A stretch of DNA of 29,858 nucleotides from Asterionellopsis glacialis (GCA_014885115.2 WKLE02006234.1:1-29858), one strand, 5' to 3'. Counted from the first letter of the stretch, positions 8,501 to 17,203 are shown. Program-made: numbers and translations. Notes: generated from the sequence alone by a model not told the origin.

Positions 8501-9401
8501 TATTACAGATGACGCTTCAGACGGAAAGGAAAATAAGAAACCAGGCAGTGCCTGTTTTGCCGTAGAATACGTATGTTGCAATTGTACAACAGCGACCTTT
8601 CCGTCTAAAAAGGAATGCCAACATCATGAAGAAACGTGCAAAGGACCCAAAAAAGAAGGAGATGATGCAATCAAGATGATTTCAAACCGTGATTTTGATA
8701 AACTACCAAAACAATCTTTGCACTTTTCGGGTGCAGGCCGGCATCTTATCAACTTAAATTCATCATTCACTGGGTCATTTAATCCTGAACAAAGGGTAGG
8801 CCTCGAAGTGAGTGATCTTCTGAACTTGCTTGACTATGCCGTAGAATTTTTTGTGGTGGGCAAAACAGAGTTGAATCAGGTCAAATCGTTGCGAACCAAC
8901 AAATCATCCATGGTGACAATGGGAGTTAATGAAAGAACTGGTCTTCAGCTTTCTCAAGATGTTCCTTATTTTGCAGGTCAAGTAGGTCTCCGCTGCTTGT
9001 TTTGTCGAGCTGTCGGGGCACGTTTGGAGGAAGACCATCAGCATGACTATCCTTGTTCAGAAATACTTCCAGGAGTCGCAACACCAGCAGCTAGAAGACC
9101 TCTATTTGGGGAAAGTGGGTCATTTCGATTCCCCAAAACACGACGATTCCTTCACAAGGACATATGGATGTTATGTTTGACACACATGGATACCTGTGAA
9201 AATATGCCGCTTGTCGTCAAACGGCGGTACATGGAATTTAGGGATACAGTACGAATGGATAGTCCTATCTTTGAAGAATACTGGCATGATGCTGGTTCAT
9301 TTCTTTCTTCAAAAAGAGATGGAAATGGAGTTTTTTGGCAACGACTCGTTCCTACCAAACACAATGATGATGGTAGTGTAGAAAGGGGGAGGGGGAAATG
9401 A
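5583..9401 (+). CDS. large low-complexity nuclear-type protein with C-terminal Cys/His modules (1272 aa)
   Basis: Function unknown. The ATG at 5583 opens a single uninterrupted exon. Residues 1-160 are Ser/Lys/Arg-rich with several basic clusters (KRKRSSSS, RRRRCR) that look like nuclear localisation signals. Residues ~163-205 form an Asp/Glu-rich tract. Lys/Asn/Gln-rich stretches follow. Residues 539-575 and 576-612 are two near-identical 37-residue repeats. Around residues 995-1020 there is a C-x2-C...H-x3-C pattern (CCNC then HHEETC) like a C2HC zinc finger. Residues ~1132-1224 carry GQVGLRCLFCR, then FPKTRRF, HKDIWMLCLTHMDTC and a final EEYWHDAG. The CxxC plus HxxxC spacing suggests a second metal site. 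From memory, a GQVG[LI]RC..C ... H...C ... YW module is shared by many uncharacterised diatom proteins. A chromatin or DNA-binding role is a guess. It converges with the ABCF gene; the stops are ~170 bases apart. Confidence 0.85.
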   Translation: MNSPSSATSSALSKDQQEDVIDLTENIDIDIPPPTSPLKTRSKRKSTADVHNNKDHKHSKSSPRSNGMKRKEITTIGNRKRKRSSSSALPLQKQQPSHKKKNKIPIDSLQSLPVPPPPAHTRRRRCRTYYDLTNDAITEQKRSTTTILKGARTTSRKQQIHESSDEEDDDESDDDYFDDEDDDHDSDHEEDEWEQKLKEKQQHNHANHKRTRYIRLSQQQQQQKKKIMVKKQNKIQKTKSHTKSSSSSQNKSLEDTTDSTFKEPPSSVVAATAEAKELYQFQNEWEKGVQRKSSQPPYRSEYWTIWKRTTKRTCPPTNRHKQKKNSKKQTKIKNKKKSNNKIVQPDDGNKYNDTHNNNNNHALLLNSVNALSFDQNNSNNTSIIIDFSTVHKIALSKLVAGMHYSAFQFCHDVIWNWTQQVQEQQGHLYRCHPHFVAISTSSSQSASSAVTLSNIAKLRTGIAGMWCVYVHLLMEYTLILQRSQKQQQKQPKGKTKGLTGVDTTTLPNASSTTRKPSPKRAYRLAQNRMILPFRSRSNDRFNNTSNDEDSSGGDGGELSTGKKNQHFQDNDTRDKDRFNNTTNDEDSSGGGGCESSTGKKNQHFQDNDTRDKDDKNISASTSIRYLLEYTDWVLERVTYSELVGNHPWVSLVRSRLVVLQFILFTASDQFNIKGADKLLCNEIDEWTLDLGLQQQPHDRQQLCKDDLRMTLQNVISHSIAICSNGVHNCRTMSATLPSQTPSKNQNNDEHKYDSPSLLTVLPLHTHQEKNSTVEKTTLFANALCRLPSQQMGQSTSTSTVMKDPITSQALKESLSSVTSLLPERPEIYMFVDEPQSLARERLILCHEMNRLTQIQQKMKEATSITVTREYDSVDDGPMIHRGKKEEGGDRLETLYHFGMLHLKPNHDTSMIGSTPVGDEIRKGTSKKLENQDLDHKEIYEKNSIPSCDKLKDEKIPNADKMDSNGGEASTFINITDDASDGKENKKPGSACFAVEYVCCNCTTATFPSKKECQHHEETCKGPKKEGDDAIKMISNRDFDKLPKQSLHFSGAGRHLINLNSSFTGSFNPEQRVGLEVSDLLNLLDYAVEFFVVGKTELNQVKSLRTNKSSMVTMGVNERTGLQLSQDVPYFAGQVGLRCLFCRAVGARLEEDHQHDYPCSEILPGVATPAARRPLFGESGSFRFPKTRRFLHKDIWMLCLTHMDTCENMPLVVKRRYMEFRDTVRMDSPIFEEYWHDAGSFLSSKRDGNGVFWQRLVPTKHNDDGSVERGRGK
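7197..7418 (+). repeat. 111-bp coding tandem duplication
   Basis: Two in-frame copies (7197-7307 and 7308-7418) encode DRFNNT[ST]NDEDSSGG...TGKKNQHFQDNDTRDK, 37 residues each. They differ mainly in a Gly/Asp-rich centre where copy 2 has a run of nine G (7350-7358). The high nucleotide identity implies a recent duplication. Confidence 0.9.
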
Positions 9402-9569
9402 AGAATTGTGAACTAATACACAATTGCGCTCCTTTTTATTCGACTGAATTGTAATGTGGAAAAGAGAAGAGAGCAGGTCGGGTGTTTTAGACTGATGAGA
9501 AGGTGGACTATCTAGAGGGAAAGAAAAAGACTGCAGGGCTATATTCATTGAATTAAAATTGTATTAATT

Positions 9570-12131
9570 TTATCCAATAAATCCACTTCTTTCCGTTCGT
9601 CCTGCTCTCTGTTGGTTCGCTTTCTTGGCCATTTTCGCCTTTGCTGTTCTTGTACTCTTCCGATCCGAAGCGCCTGCAATTGCTTCACGTTTGTACAGGT
9701 TAAACATATCGGCAAAGCTATCGTCGTGTCTAACCTCCACTTTTCCATCATTGACAACCCAGAGTTCCTTGCAAAATCCACAAAGAAAGGATTGGTTATG
9801 TGAAATAACAATCACAGCCCCTCGAAAAGAATCCAAGGCGGCTGCTAGTGCATCAAGAGTTTCCATATCAAGATGATTCGACGGCTCGTCAAGGCAGAGT
9901 AAATGAGGGGATTCGGCCATTACAGTTGCGAAGCAGAGCCTCATACGTTCCCCACCAGAAAGCTTGCCAATTTCTCGGTTTGCGTGAGCTCCTCCTAGGC
10001 CAAAGACTCCTAGGTACTGCCGAACATTCTTGCTGCCGCCTGCACTCGAAGATATCGATGCGCATGCGCTTCCGGAAAGCAACTCCTTCTCTGCATATTC
10101 GACGACCGTCATGTGTGCAAATTTATTCAATCTTTCTACTGAGTGTTGAGTAACGTGACCAATGCGGAGGCATGGGTGAGTCCAAAGATTACCCTTGAAA
10201 CGCCGATCTCTCTCTTCGGGTGATATTTTTCCTGTGAATATATTCATTAGTGTACTTTTCCCGCTTCCGTTTTTGCCCACCAGAGCAATCTTACTTTCTC
10301 GATTGATATCTAGTGTCAAACTTTTCAGCAAAATATCACCATCATGAAAATAGGAAAACGACATGTTGTCAGCTTGAATTAATGGTGAACCAGGGGCAAT
10401 CCCAGACGGCCAAGTTGGGTCAACAAATTTAAACTTCACGACAGGTTCGTCAGCTTCAATAACTACTTGCTCCGGAGTTCGGAGATAATCTTCTGACAAC
10501 TTTTTGATGGAGCGGGTTTTATATCTTTTACCGTCCTCTCTGTAGTTCCCAATACGTTCGAGTTTTTTCTCCTTTACCATTTTGGCCTGGCGTTGCTTCT
10601 TTGGGTCCTGATATTTTTTCTTACCCGCCCCCCTTTGTTGCTGTTCTACAAATGAGATGGCCTTGGCTCTTTTCCTTTCGGATGCGTCTAAGATTTGCGC
10701 CTGTCTCGCATGTTTCTCATCTTGTTGCTGTTGAAACGCACTATAGTTGCCCACGTGGTAGCTTAGTTTTTTATGTTCAAACAACATGATATCAGTGCAT
10801 ACATCGTCGAGGAAGGCTCGGTCATGGGAAACTACAATTAATGTATGATTACTGGAGGAAAGATATTCAGCCAACCAAACCAAAGCGTAATAGTCCAAAT
10901 GATTTGTAGGTTCATCAAGTAAAATCAAGTCGCTAGACACAAACAAGGCTTGAGCTATCGCCAGTCTCATACGCCAGCCACCAGATAGGTGGTTCGTTGG
11001 GCCGTCTATCATATCGTCGGTAAATTGTAGTCCTCTCAATAGAACTTTGGCTCTTTCTTCTGCTCCATCTGCATCCATGGTATCCAAATCGCTGGAAACA
11101 ATTCCAAGGCGTTCAACGGCCATTGTAAGATCACCCTCAGACTCACCTCCAATGACTGCTTTGTCAATCTCTTTCTCGAGGCGAGATTGTTCTTGCAACA
11201 GCGATAATAATTCTTCGTCAGAATCCATCAAAGTTTGAATCGTTGATTTGTCACTCCCCTCGACTTCTTGCTTCACCAAAAGCACACGAGCAGTTCTAGG
11301 AAAACCAGGTATCGAATTGTTAGCTAGGCGGCGCAATAATGTTGTCTTCCCCACCCCATTTCTGCCAATCAAGCCGTATCTGTGACTCCCGTTTATTTGT
11401 ATCGTAGCATTTTGAAGTAAATCATTTCCAGCATATTGCAAACTTACACCGCTCAAATGAATGTTTGATGCGGTGTTTGCTCCAAGGCGTATTCCCCGCC
11501 CCCCTTTGCCTTTGCCACCCCAGGTATCTTTTCCATCTGCCTGTAATTCAGCCCATGCGATTCCGTGGTCATCCATTTCCTCCATCTCAAGGGTAGAATT
11601 TGCAAGGATTTTGTCGGACGTGTCTACATCAAAAACGGGTTGCACATCATCACGCTTCTGACCTTGGTTCTTTCGTCGCTGCTGACGATCTGCCATCTTT
11701 CTTTCCCTAGATTTCTTTTTTGCATTTGCCATCTCGGAGCGATCAATATATTTTGGTGGCTTCTTCATGGATGGTATGGTGTCGCCACAACTATTATCTT
11801 TGTGCGGTGAATTTGCAGTGACGAGCTGTTCTGATGGCACGACAGCAGTAGTCCCTTTGGTGGCCTTTTCATCCTCCTCTGTGGCCAATTGGTGCTGTTT
11901 TAATATCGCCCTGACGAGATTGCGTGCATCATGATCGTCTGAACCATCCTCGTCTCGGTACTCACTGAAGAACTGGTCGATGAGAGCCGTAAGATCATCT
12001 TCATTGTTCGTAGGTAATTCATCGGATGTGACAAGCGAACAGAGGTACGCACTTGCTTCTCCGTCTTCTATCAACGCCCTTGGGGCATGATGCTTCATCA
12101 ATTCCTCTAACTTGGTATGGTTAGACGTCAT
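9570..12131 (-). CDS. ABC-F ATPase, ABCF3/GCN20 type (853 aa)
   Basis: A soluble ABC protein with two nucleotide-binding domains and no membrane segments, of the family that acts on ribosomes. The N-terminal ~200 residues are an acidic/helical extension like the one that in yeast GCN20 contacts GCN1. Domain 1 has Walker A GRNGVGKT (~256-263), signature LSGGW (~381) and Walker B LILLDEPTNHLD (~401-412), then an H-loop in VVSHDRAFLDD. A basic inter-domain linker (QRGAGKKKYQDPKKQ) follows. Domain 2 has Walker A GKNGSGKST (~617-624), LSGGERM (~722) and LLCLDEPSNHLD (~742-753), then HNQSF. Both sites look catalytically complete. The sequence around ARVLLVKQEVEG matches the ABCF3-type pattern better than ABCF1 or ABCF2. 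There is one exon with a clear ATG. It is longer than typical family members (~710-750) because of the N-terminus and linkers. Likely role: the eIF2-alpha kinase (GCN2) response or ribosome-associated ATPase activity in the cytosol. Confidence 0.93.
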   Translation of the reverse strand: MTSNHTKLEELMKHHAPRALIEDGEASAYLCSLVTSDELPTNNEDDLTALIDQFFSEYRDEDGSDDHDARNLVRAILKQHQLATEEDEKATKGTTAVVPSEQLVTANSPHKDNSCGDTIPSMKKPPKYIDRSEMANAKKKSRERKMADRQQRRKNQGQKRDDVQPVFDVDTSDKILANSTLEMEEMDDHGIAWAELQADGKDTWGGKGKGGRGIRLGANTASNIHLSGVSLQYAGNDLLQNATIQINGSHRYGLIGRNGVGKTTLLRRLANNSIPGFPRTARVLLVKQEVEGSDKSTIQTLMDSDEELLSLLQEQSRLEKEIDKAVIGGESEGDLTMAVERLGIVSSDLDTMDADGAEERAKVLLRGLQFTDDMIDGPTNHLSGGWRMRLAIAQALFVSSDLILLDEPTNHLDYYALVWLAEYLSSSNHTLIVVSHDRAFLDDVCTDIMLFEHKKLSYHVGNYSAFQQQQDEKHARQAQILDASERKRAKAISFVEQQQRGAGKKKYQDPKKQRQAKMVKEKKLERIGNYREDGKRYKTRSIKKLSEDYLRTPEQVVIEADEPVVKFKFVDPTWPSGIAPGSPLIQADNMSFSYFHDGDILLKSLTLDINRESKIALVGKNGSGKSTLMNIFTGKISPEERDRRFKGNLWTHPCLRIGHVTQHSVERLNKFAHMTVVEYAEKELLSGSACASISSSAGGSKNVRQYLGVFGLGGAHANREIGKLSGGERMRLCFATVMAESPHLLCLDEPSNHLDMETLDALAAALDSFRGAVIVISHNQSFLCGFCKELWVVNDGKVEVRHDDSFADMFNLYKREAIAGASDRKSTRTAKAKMAKKANQQRAGRTERSGFIG

Positions 12132-13145
12132 GAGTTGATTGACTTATGCTCAGATGTTATCTTTATCTCTTTACAAAAGAAAATGAACACGATTGAAAAA
12201 TGATGGCTGATCGGAGAGAATTTTTTAATTCTGACTGTCAACACTAGTTGGGGAACACCACCAAGGACTTGGCCTAAAATCGAAGGTCGAAACACGTCTG
12301 AGATTTTAGATTTTAGTCTTGTTTTAGAGAGATTTGTAGAGATCACAGTTAGACTAGAGTGCGCGGGTTAGGGTTAGGCACAACAGATTAGAGAAAAGGT
12401 TAAACGGTGGCGTTTCTGAACCTTTTCTGACACACATCATAAAAAAGATACATAAAAAAAAATACGTATCCCGCGGCGCCGCGCCTAGATGGCGATGCTT
12501 AGCTCGAACCTTTTGGGTGTAGATGATTGTCCCTACAATCGATGACAAAAGTTATCAACCCAAAAGTCATGAAAGCTTTCCACTATTTCTTAGCAGCAAC
12601 AGTTGGGGTAATCATAACCAAGAAGCTAAATACTACATCATATCTACTTGTATGTGGGAATTGTCAAAATCAAAATACGCATCAGGGACATTTGATGGCG
12701 GAATCATACTCAGCATTCTGTAAGTTTTCTCTGGCAAACGCACCTGTACATGGCTCCATCTTTACCTAGAGCTGCTCCCTGTCGTTTGTCTTTCCTGGGT
12801 AGCAAGTTGGCTACAACTTGATAGGGTTCCTCTTCCTCGTCTTTCTTAGATGGTGATGATGCCGATGTCGACAAGGATGGTGGCCGAGTTTCAATTCGAA
12901 GAACATATTCCCTATACGATTTTAACATATAAACCACCGTCCTGAACCAAGGCAGCGCGCCTTACTATTTTTTTCTTGTCGCTTCCTTCATGACCAAATA
13001 TAGAGCAATGATGTGTGGTAACCTCAATTTTTGTATGAAGATGCATCAACTGGTGTGCCATTAACATTCCCATTAGCGCCAACACATCATCTGGTTTTCG
13101 TGCAATATGCAACTTGGAAAAATTTTGGTACGACACGTCGTTCTT
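12132..13145. other. gap between the ABCF and DUF1295-like genes, with unassigned open frames
   Basis: This should hold the ABCF promoter and 5' UTR and the 3' UTR of the DUF1295-like gene. Several minus-strand frames look protein-like but join to no known family: about 13136-12912 (contains KLHIARKPDDVLALMGMLMA), 12928-12710 (ETRPPSLSTSASSPSKKDEE) and about 12760-12627 (VRLPEKTYRMLSMIPPSN). Plausible splice sites occur (GTAAGG near 12965, GTAAAG near 12767), but I could not assemble a consistent gene. A TTAGGG-like run lies at 12365-12378 and a GC palindrome at 12472-12483. Confidence 0.4.
12365..12378. promoter_or_regulatory. telobox-like element (GGGTTAGGGTTAGG)
   Basis: Two head-to-tail TTAGGG units about 235 bases upstream of the ABCF ATG; on the gene's strand it reads CCTAACCCTAACCC. 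In plants similar short telomeric motifs occur in promoters of translation-related genes. Whether this acts so here is unknown. Confidence 0.3.
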
Positions 13146-14248
13146 TTAAGCTGTTTTCAGAGTTGTCTTTCTCTTTTGAAAGGGATTTGGTACATAACGT
13201 GGAACTTGTTGCATATATTCCTTGTATTTTGGATACTTTTGAAGTGTAATATATTCCGTAAAGAATCCTGATCCTTGAAAAAGAAGAACAAGTAGAACAA
13301 ATCCCGTGCCTGACCAATTCCAAAGTGAACCAGTAGCAGCAATCGAAAATAAGTAATAACATATCCAAATAGATTGTTCAGCTGCATAGTTAGGTTTTCG
13401 AACGATAGCATACAATCCAGATTGGCAAAATCCATCGGCATAATCACCAGATAACTGTAAACCTGCGTCTTTCAAGCGATACTTTTCAGTTTGAAATGTA
13501 TATTGTTGATTATCTGCAATACTTTCAATTACAATTAAAAAGATGATACCCAAAGCTGCAGTAATATCCAGGAAGTTAAGATCTGATGACTGACAAGATG
13601 GGGATGTTGACATTGTGTATGCAACAAGTGATGGTGCGGCAGTTAGTAATAAAAGGACGTTTTGATAGAGAGATATGAAACCGAAATTGAAGAGGTTCCA
13701 CATGACGGGATTCGTCAAACATTCAATAAAACCACCTTTTTGAAGTATTTCCCACTATGTTTCATATATTTACGTAAAGAAAGGCATAAATTAGTGAGAT
13801 ACATATTAACAATTAATTTGCTACAAAAAGCAGGTGGCGTTGTCGTTTTCGTTTACAGGGTAAGATACTCGAACGTGTAGCAATTTCGATATTCTCTCCT
13901 TACCCTGTAATCTTCGTCACCTTCCCAAATTCTTGGAAACTTGTAACCTCCACGTCTTGCAAAATTCCATGAGAGTCTGAATCCCCAAATAGTTGCAACT
14001 ACAGCCATTAACAATGTTCGACTATCACACACAGCAATCCACGCATAGACAAATGGAGTGATGCTCCAAAGTTTATCAACTTGTGAATAATTTTTTGTTA
14101 TCGAAGACGTCACGAAAGTGATAGTCACACAAGCTCCACATACAAACGCAGCCAACCAGTAAGGATCGCCAACAGTTACGGCGCCATCCATCATGGACCC
14201 AATAAGGTCGCATGATGGTAGTGATGTTTCGCCGTCGGATGAGGACAT
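13146..14248 (-). CDS. DUF1295 / steroid 5-alpha-reductase-like membrane protein, two exons (317 aa)
   Basis: An integral membrane protein of the family related to the C-terminal domain of 3-oxo-5-alpha-steroid 4-dehydrogenases. The substrate in algae is not established. Exon 1 is 14248-13904 (115 codons) and exon 2 is 13754-13146 (202 residues plus stop). The 149-nt intron 13903-13755 has GTAAGG at the 5' end and ATAG at the 3' end, phase 0. Splicing restores WEGDEDYRW, the family hallmark (DEDYRW), followed by NPVMWNLFNFGFISLYQN. Other typical features are KLWSITPFVYAW and ATIWGFRLSWNFARRGGY in exon 1, and a C-terminal KYPKYKEYMQQVPRYVPNPF. About six hydrophobic segments are expected. If the intron is kept, translation stops after 131 residues. 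The ATG at 14248 sits well upstream of the first hydrophobic segment. It is divergent from the MFS gene across a 506-bp gap. Confidence 0.9.
13755..13903 (-). other. intron of the DUF1295-like gene, with a donor-site hairpin
   Basis: Minus-strand intron starting GTAAGG (13903) and ending CATAG (13755). A perfect 12-bp inverted repeat (13853-13864 against 13899-13910) spans the exon-intron junction, so in RNA the donor site would sit inside a stem. Additional pairing of TCGAA with TTCGA extends the stem further in. An in-frame TAA lies at 13855-13853. Confidence 0.85.
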
Positions 14249-14754
14249 GGTGCTTCAAGGTTTTTCAATAACATGACAAATGACACTGCACGGCGGTCCT
14301 CTACTAGAGAGCATTGAGTCTCACGTTTACCGTATCCTCCATAGTAGGTCCTAGAGGACTACATAGTCCTACGTACATAAAAAACGGTAGACAACTCCTT
14401 CCTGTACACAACGACTCATGACTCTACACACCCTGACTGTTCATTATCACTTCCCAAGGTTCTCCTCTGTGTCTTTCTTTTACGGTCCGGGTAACCAAAT
14501 CGGAACGAAGAGAACGACCGGGAGTAGGACTCTCAAAAAATACTTAGGGAGAGCTAGTTTTTTCTTTACACAAGAACAATTTGGACATGGAGCAAGAGAT
14601 GGACCTTCAAAATCTTGACCACTCTCTAGAGCTCTCTAGTAGAGAGAGGTCTAATAAGTAGAACCCCACTTTTCCTTAGTTCTTTTGAAAAATTCAGAGC
14701 TTCTGCTGTCAGGACTTTCACTATTTCTTTCGATCTTGTCGAAAGACCGTCACC
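14249..14754. promoter_or_regulatory. shared upstream region of two divergent genes
   Basis: This 506-bp gap separates the start of the DUF1295-like gene (-) from the start of the MFS gene (+), so it must hold both promoters. It contains CTAG/GTAC-rich palindromes: GTCCTCTACTAGAGAG near 14296, TAGTAGGTCCTAGAGGACTA near 14345, and CTCTCTAGTAGAGAG at 14632-14646 (perfect around a central G). No gene is supported inside it. Confidence 0.5.
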
Positions 14755-16404
14755 ATGGCGGATGACAAAGCAACACCTTTATTGGAAGCGGAACAAGGAT
14801 CAAATGATGAAGACGATGGAAGCTTTGCATTTTCCTCTTCACTTTGTTCTGATGCGGAAGAGCCAATAGAACCCACAGAATTGTCCGATTCAAAAGGGTT
14901 TTTTAGAACCTTCTTCACAGCAAAGGGAGCACCTCAAATTCTTCTAATTTGTTTTATCTATTCCATGGGGATGTTTTCTACGTATGGACTAGTCCCTGAT
15001 ATAACAGCTGATAGGTATGCTAGATTACTTTATCATTACGACGGGGACAGAAACTGTGATACATTTGATCGTATAGATAAACCTCCACCTTGTCAACAAG
15101 GTGCTGATGATGCTCAAGAAATGGCTGCCCTGTTTGCATTTGTACGAAACCTTTTGACACTAATTAGCAATTCCATCATTTGCAGTTTAAGTGATTCCTA
15201 CGGACGGCGGAAAATAATATGTCTTTGTATGTTCCTTTACACACTATCACATTTGGTCTTGGTACTTATACAACTTGTACCTAACATGAATCCAATGTGG
15301 TATTACATGGCAGATAGTACTACAGGTTTAGTTTGTTGGCTGTCAATTTGTTATTCCGTGTTGAGTGACGTTATGCCTAAGAAATTCCGTGCGCCATCCT
15401 TTGGATTATTCTTGGCCACCAATTATATTGGATTTTCAATTGCACCACAATTCCCAGTTTTGTTAAAAAGTCATCTCCATACCAGTGTACTTGGACTGGC
15501 ATTTGCTATCGTTGGATTGATCCTGGCTCTCTTTGGACAACCTGAAACGCTCCCACCTCACATTGCCCAACGCAATCTTGCAGCAGTAGGAATAGAAACA
15601 AATACTACTGGTAGTACGCAACAACGTTCAGCCGAAACTGGTTTCGTCGCGCGATGGGCTTGTGTAGTTGGAAAGTATCTTTCACGTCCTTTCCGAGAAC
15701 TGGCTATTTTGAATAGAGATCGTTTCTTCCGTCTTCTTTCAGCTGGTGCATTTTTCAGTGGAATGGTATATAGTTCTGACGCAACACTTGTTTTATATTA
15801 TGTTGAAGACCAATTAAATGTTAGAGACAAAGATCTTGCTTCCATGTTTCTCCTCATGGGTTTAGTGGGGGTTGTCATTCAGGGCTTTTTACTAGAACCT
15901 ATGATTCGACGTTTTGGTGAGAAGGGTGTAACTGTCGTTGCCTTTACATCAGGAACATTTCATAATTTATTGTATGGTTTAGCAAAGCAAAAGTCGACAA
16001 TCTATGTTGCATTTTGTTTGTCGCAACTTACAAAAACCAACTTTCCTATGATTTCATCATTGGCATCGAATCAAGTAAATGCCCATGAACAAGGACGTAT
16101 ACAGGGTGCAGTGTTTGCTTTAACAGCTCTTGCCGATGCTGTAGGACCTGTTGCCCTGAACTTTCTCTACAAGCACACAAAAGATGACAAACAACGCTTT
16201 TTTGGACCTGGGACCATGTTTCTCTTTGCGTCGTTCCTTGACGGCATTGGTACTGTCTTGGTTTCCTTTCTTCCCGTTGAGATGACAAACATGACGGAAA
16301 TGACACAAAATGATCGAACAAGTATAACAAGCCCTGATGTAGATAATAGTGAAATCGAAGATGATAATGCTCTAGAAGCTCTTCTGGACGATGCCACTCC
16401 ATAA
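14755..16404 (+). CDS. major facilitator superfamily transporter (549 aa)
   Basis: A 12-segment-type secondary transporter; the substrate is unknown. The start ATG sits in a good context (CACCATGGCG). The N-terminal ~55 residues are acidic and cytosolic-looking (ATPLLEAEQGSNDEDDGS). The first membrane segment follows at about residues 58-80 (APQILLICFIYSMGMFSTYG). The loop 2-3 MFS signature appears as SDSYGRRK (~146-153), the usual D-x-x-G-R-[RK] motif. Later hydrophobic blocks include LVCWLSICYSVLSDVMP, GLAFAIVGLILALFG, MFLLMGLVGVVIQGFLLEP and VALNFLYKHT. The C-terminus is an acidic tail ending LEALLDDATP. The pattern recalls the MFSD14/TetA-like group (hippocampus-abundant-transcript relatives), but I would not assign a substrate. 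One exon, with no frame breaks. It converges with the KH/WW gene about 1 kb downstream. Confidence 0.9.
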   Translation: MADDKATPLLEAEQGSNDEDDGSFAFSSSLCSDAEEPIEPTELSDSKGFFRTFFTAKGAPQILLICFIYSMGMFSTYGLVPDITADRYARLLYHYDGDRNCDTFDRIDKPPPCQQGADDAQEMAALFAFVRNLLTLISNSIICSLSDSYGRRKIICLCMFLYTLSHLVLVLIQLVPNMNPMWYYMADSTTGLVCWLSICYSVLSDVMPKKFRAPSFGLFLATNYIGFSIAPQFPVLLKSHLHTSVLGLAFAIVGLILALFGQPETLPPHIAQRNLAAVGIETNTTGSTQQRSAETGFVARWACVVGKYLSRPFRELAILNRDRFFRLLSAGAFFSGMVYSSDATLVLYYVEDQLNVRDKDLASMFLLMGLVGVVIQGFLLEPMIRRFGEKGVTVVAFTSGTFHNLLYGLAKQKSTIYVAFCLSQLTKTNFPMISSLASNQVNAHEQGRIQGAVFALTALADAVGPVALNFLYKHTKDDKQRFFGPGTMFLFASFLDGIGTVLVSFLPVEMTNMTEMTQNDRTSITSPDVDNSEIEDDNALEALLDDATP

Positions 16405-17092
16405 AAGAGATACCTGAATTGTAAGAAAAATATTCAACTGATTTCCCCCCATTCTTGATAAAGTCAACCGTTTACAAGAATTCAGCAGATTCTTTCTATC
16501 GTGAAGAACCTGCACGTATTGTTTGCAGAATAATCACATCACCAATGCCAGCATAGACAGTCGGCTCACTCAGTTAAATTATACAAAGACCTGTATATAT
16601 CACAACCAAGACGTACAAGAAGGGGGTGCCATCTCTAATAAATCATTGTTTAGCCCTTTTACTTGTATTATTGATCATGATGTATCTAACCCCCTAGAGC
16701 AATGACTCTTTCAAGCATACCACTACATCAATACTTTCCTTAATGGAACATAAGAATGCCCTTTCTTACTTTCCGAGAGCTGCGCATGCCATCAACAAAT
16801 CCATAAATTAAGAAACCACCCAACCGCAACGATTTTTAATCTTCTCTTCTCCAAGTTCGTTTTTCTAGAAAAACTTGCTCCAACTCCAAAAAAGACAAAG
16901 ACAGAGAAAGAGACAAATATTTGCAGCCATGGTATATGTCTCAGGAGTAGTACCTCCATAAATCTGTCGGTCCAACAAATAATATCATTCGACGCACAAG
17001 GCGAGCCGCGAAAATAAACATCGCATCATGATTTTCAAAAAAGAAGTACGTACACGCCATCACACATTTCACCATTGACATCATCATCATCC

Positions 17093-17116
17093 ATGTTGTC
17101 ATCATTATGACAACAT
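17093..17116. repeat. perfect stem-loop in a convergent 3' region
   Basis: ATGTTGTCAT (17093-17102), loop CATT, then ATGACAACAT (17107-17116): ten perfect pairs with a four-base loop. It lies between the stops of two converging genes, 690 bases from the MFS stop and 305 from the KH/WW stop, so it may be a 3' UTR structure. Confidence 0.7.
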
Positions 17117-17203
17117 CACACCAACATATATATAATTCTAAAAAAGAGTTTCCAACGAACAAGCAATTGAAGCCCAACAATATAACATATAATCATAAGC
17201 CCT

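Noticed and set aside
12523..12769. Plus-strand frames with a hydrophobic stretch (AFHYFLAATVGVII)
   Set aside because: Two overlapping plus-strand frames and the minus-strand frames cannot all be real; none matches a known family, so no gene is called.
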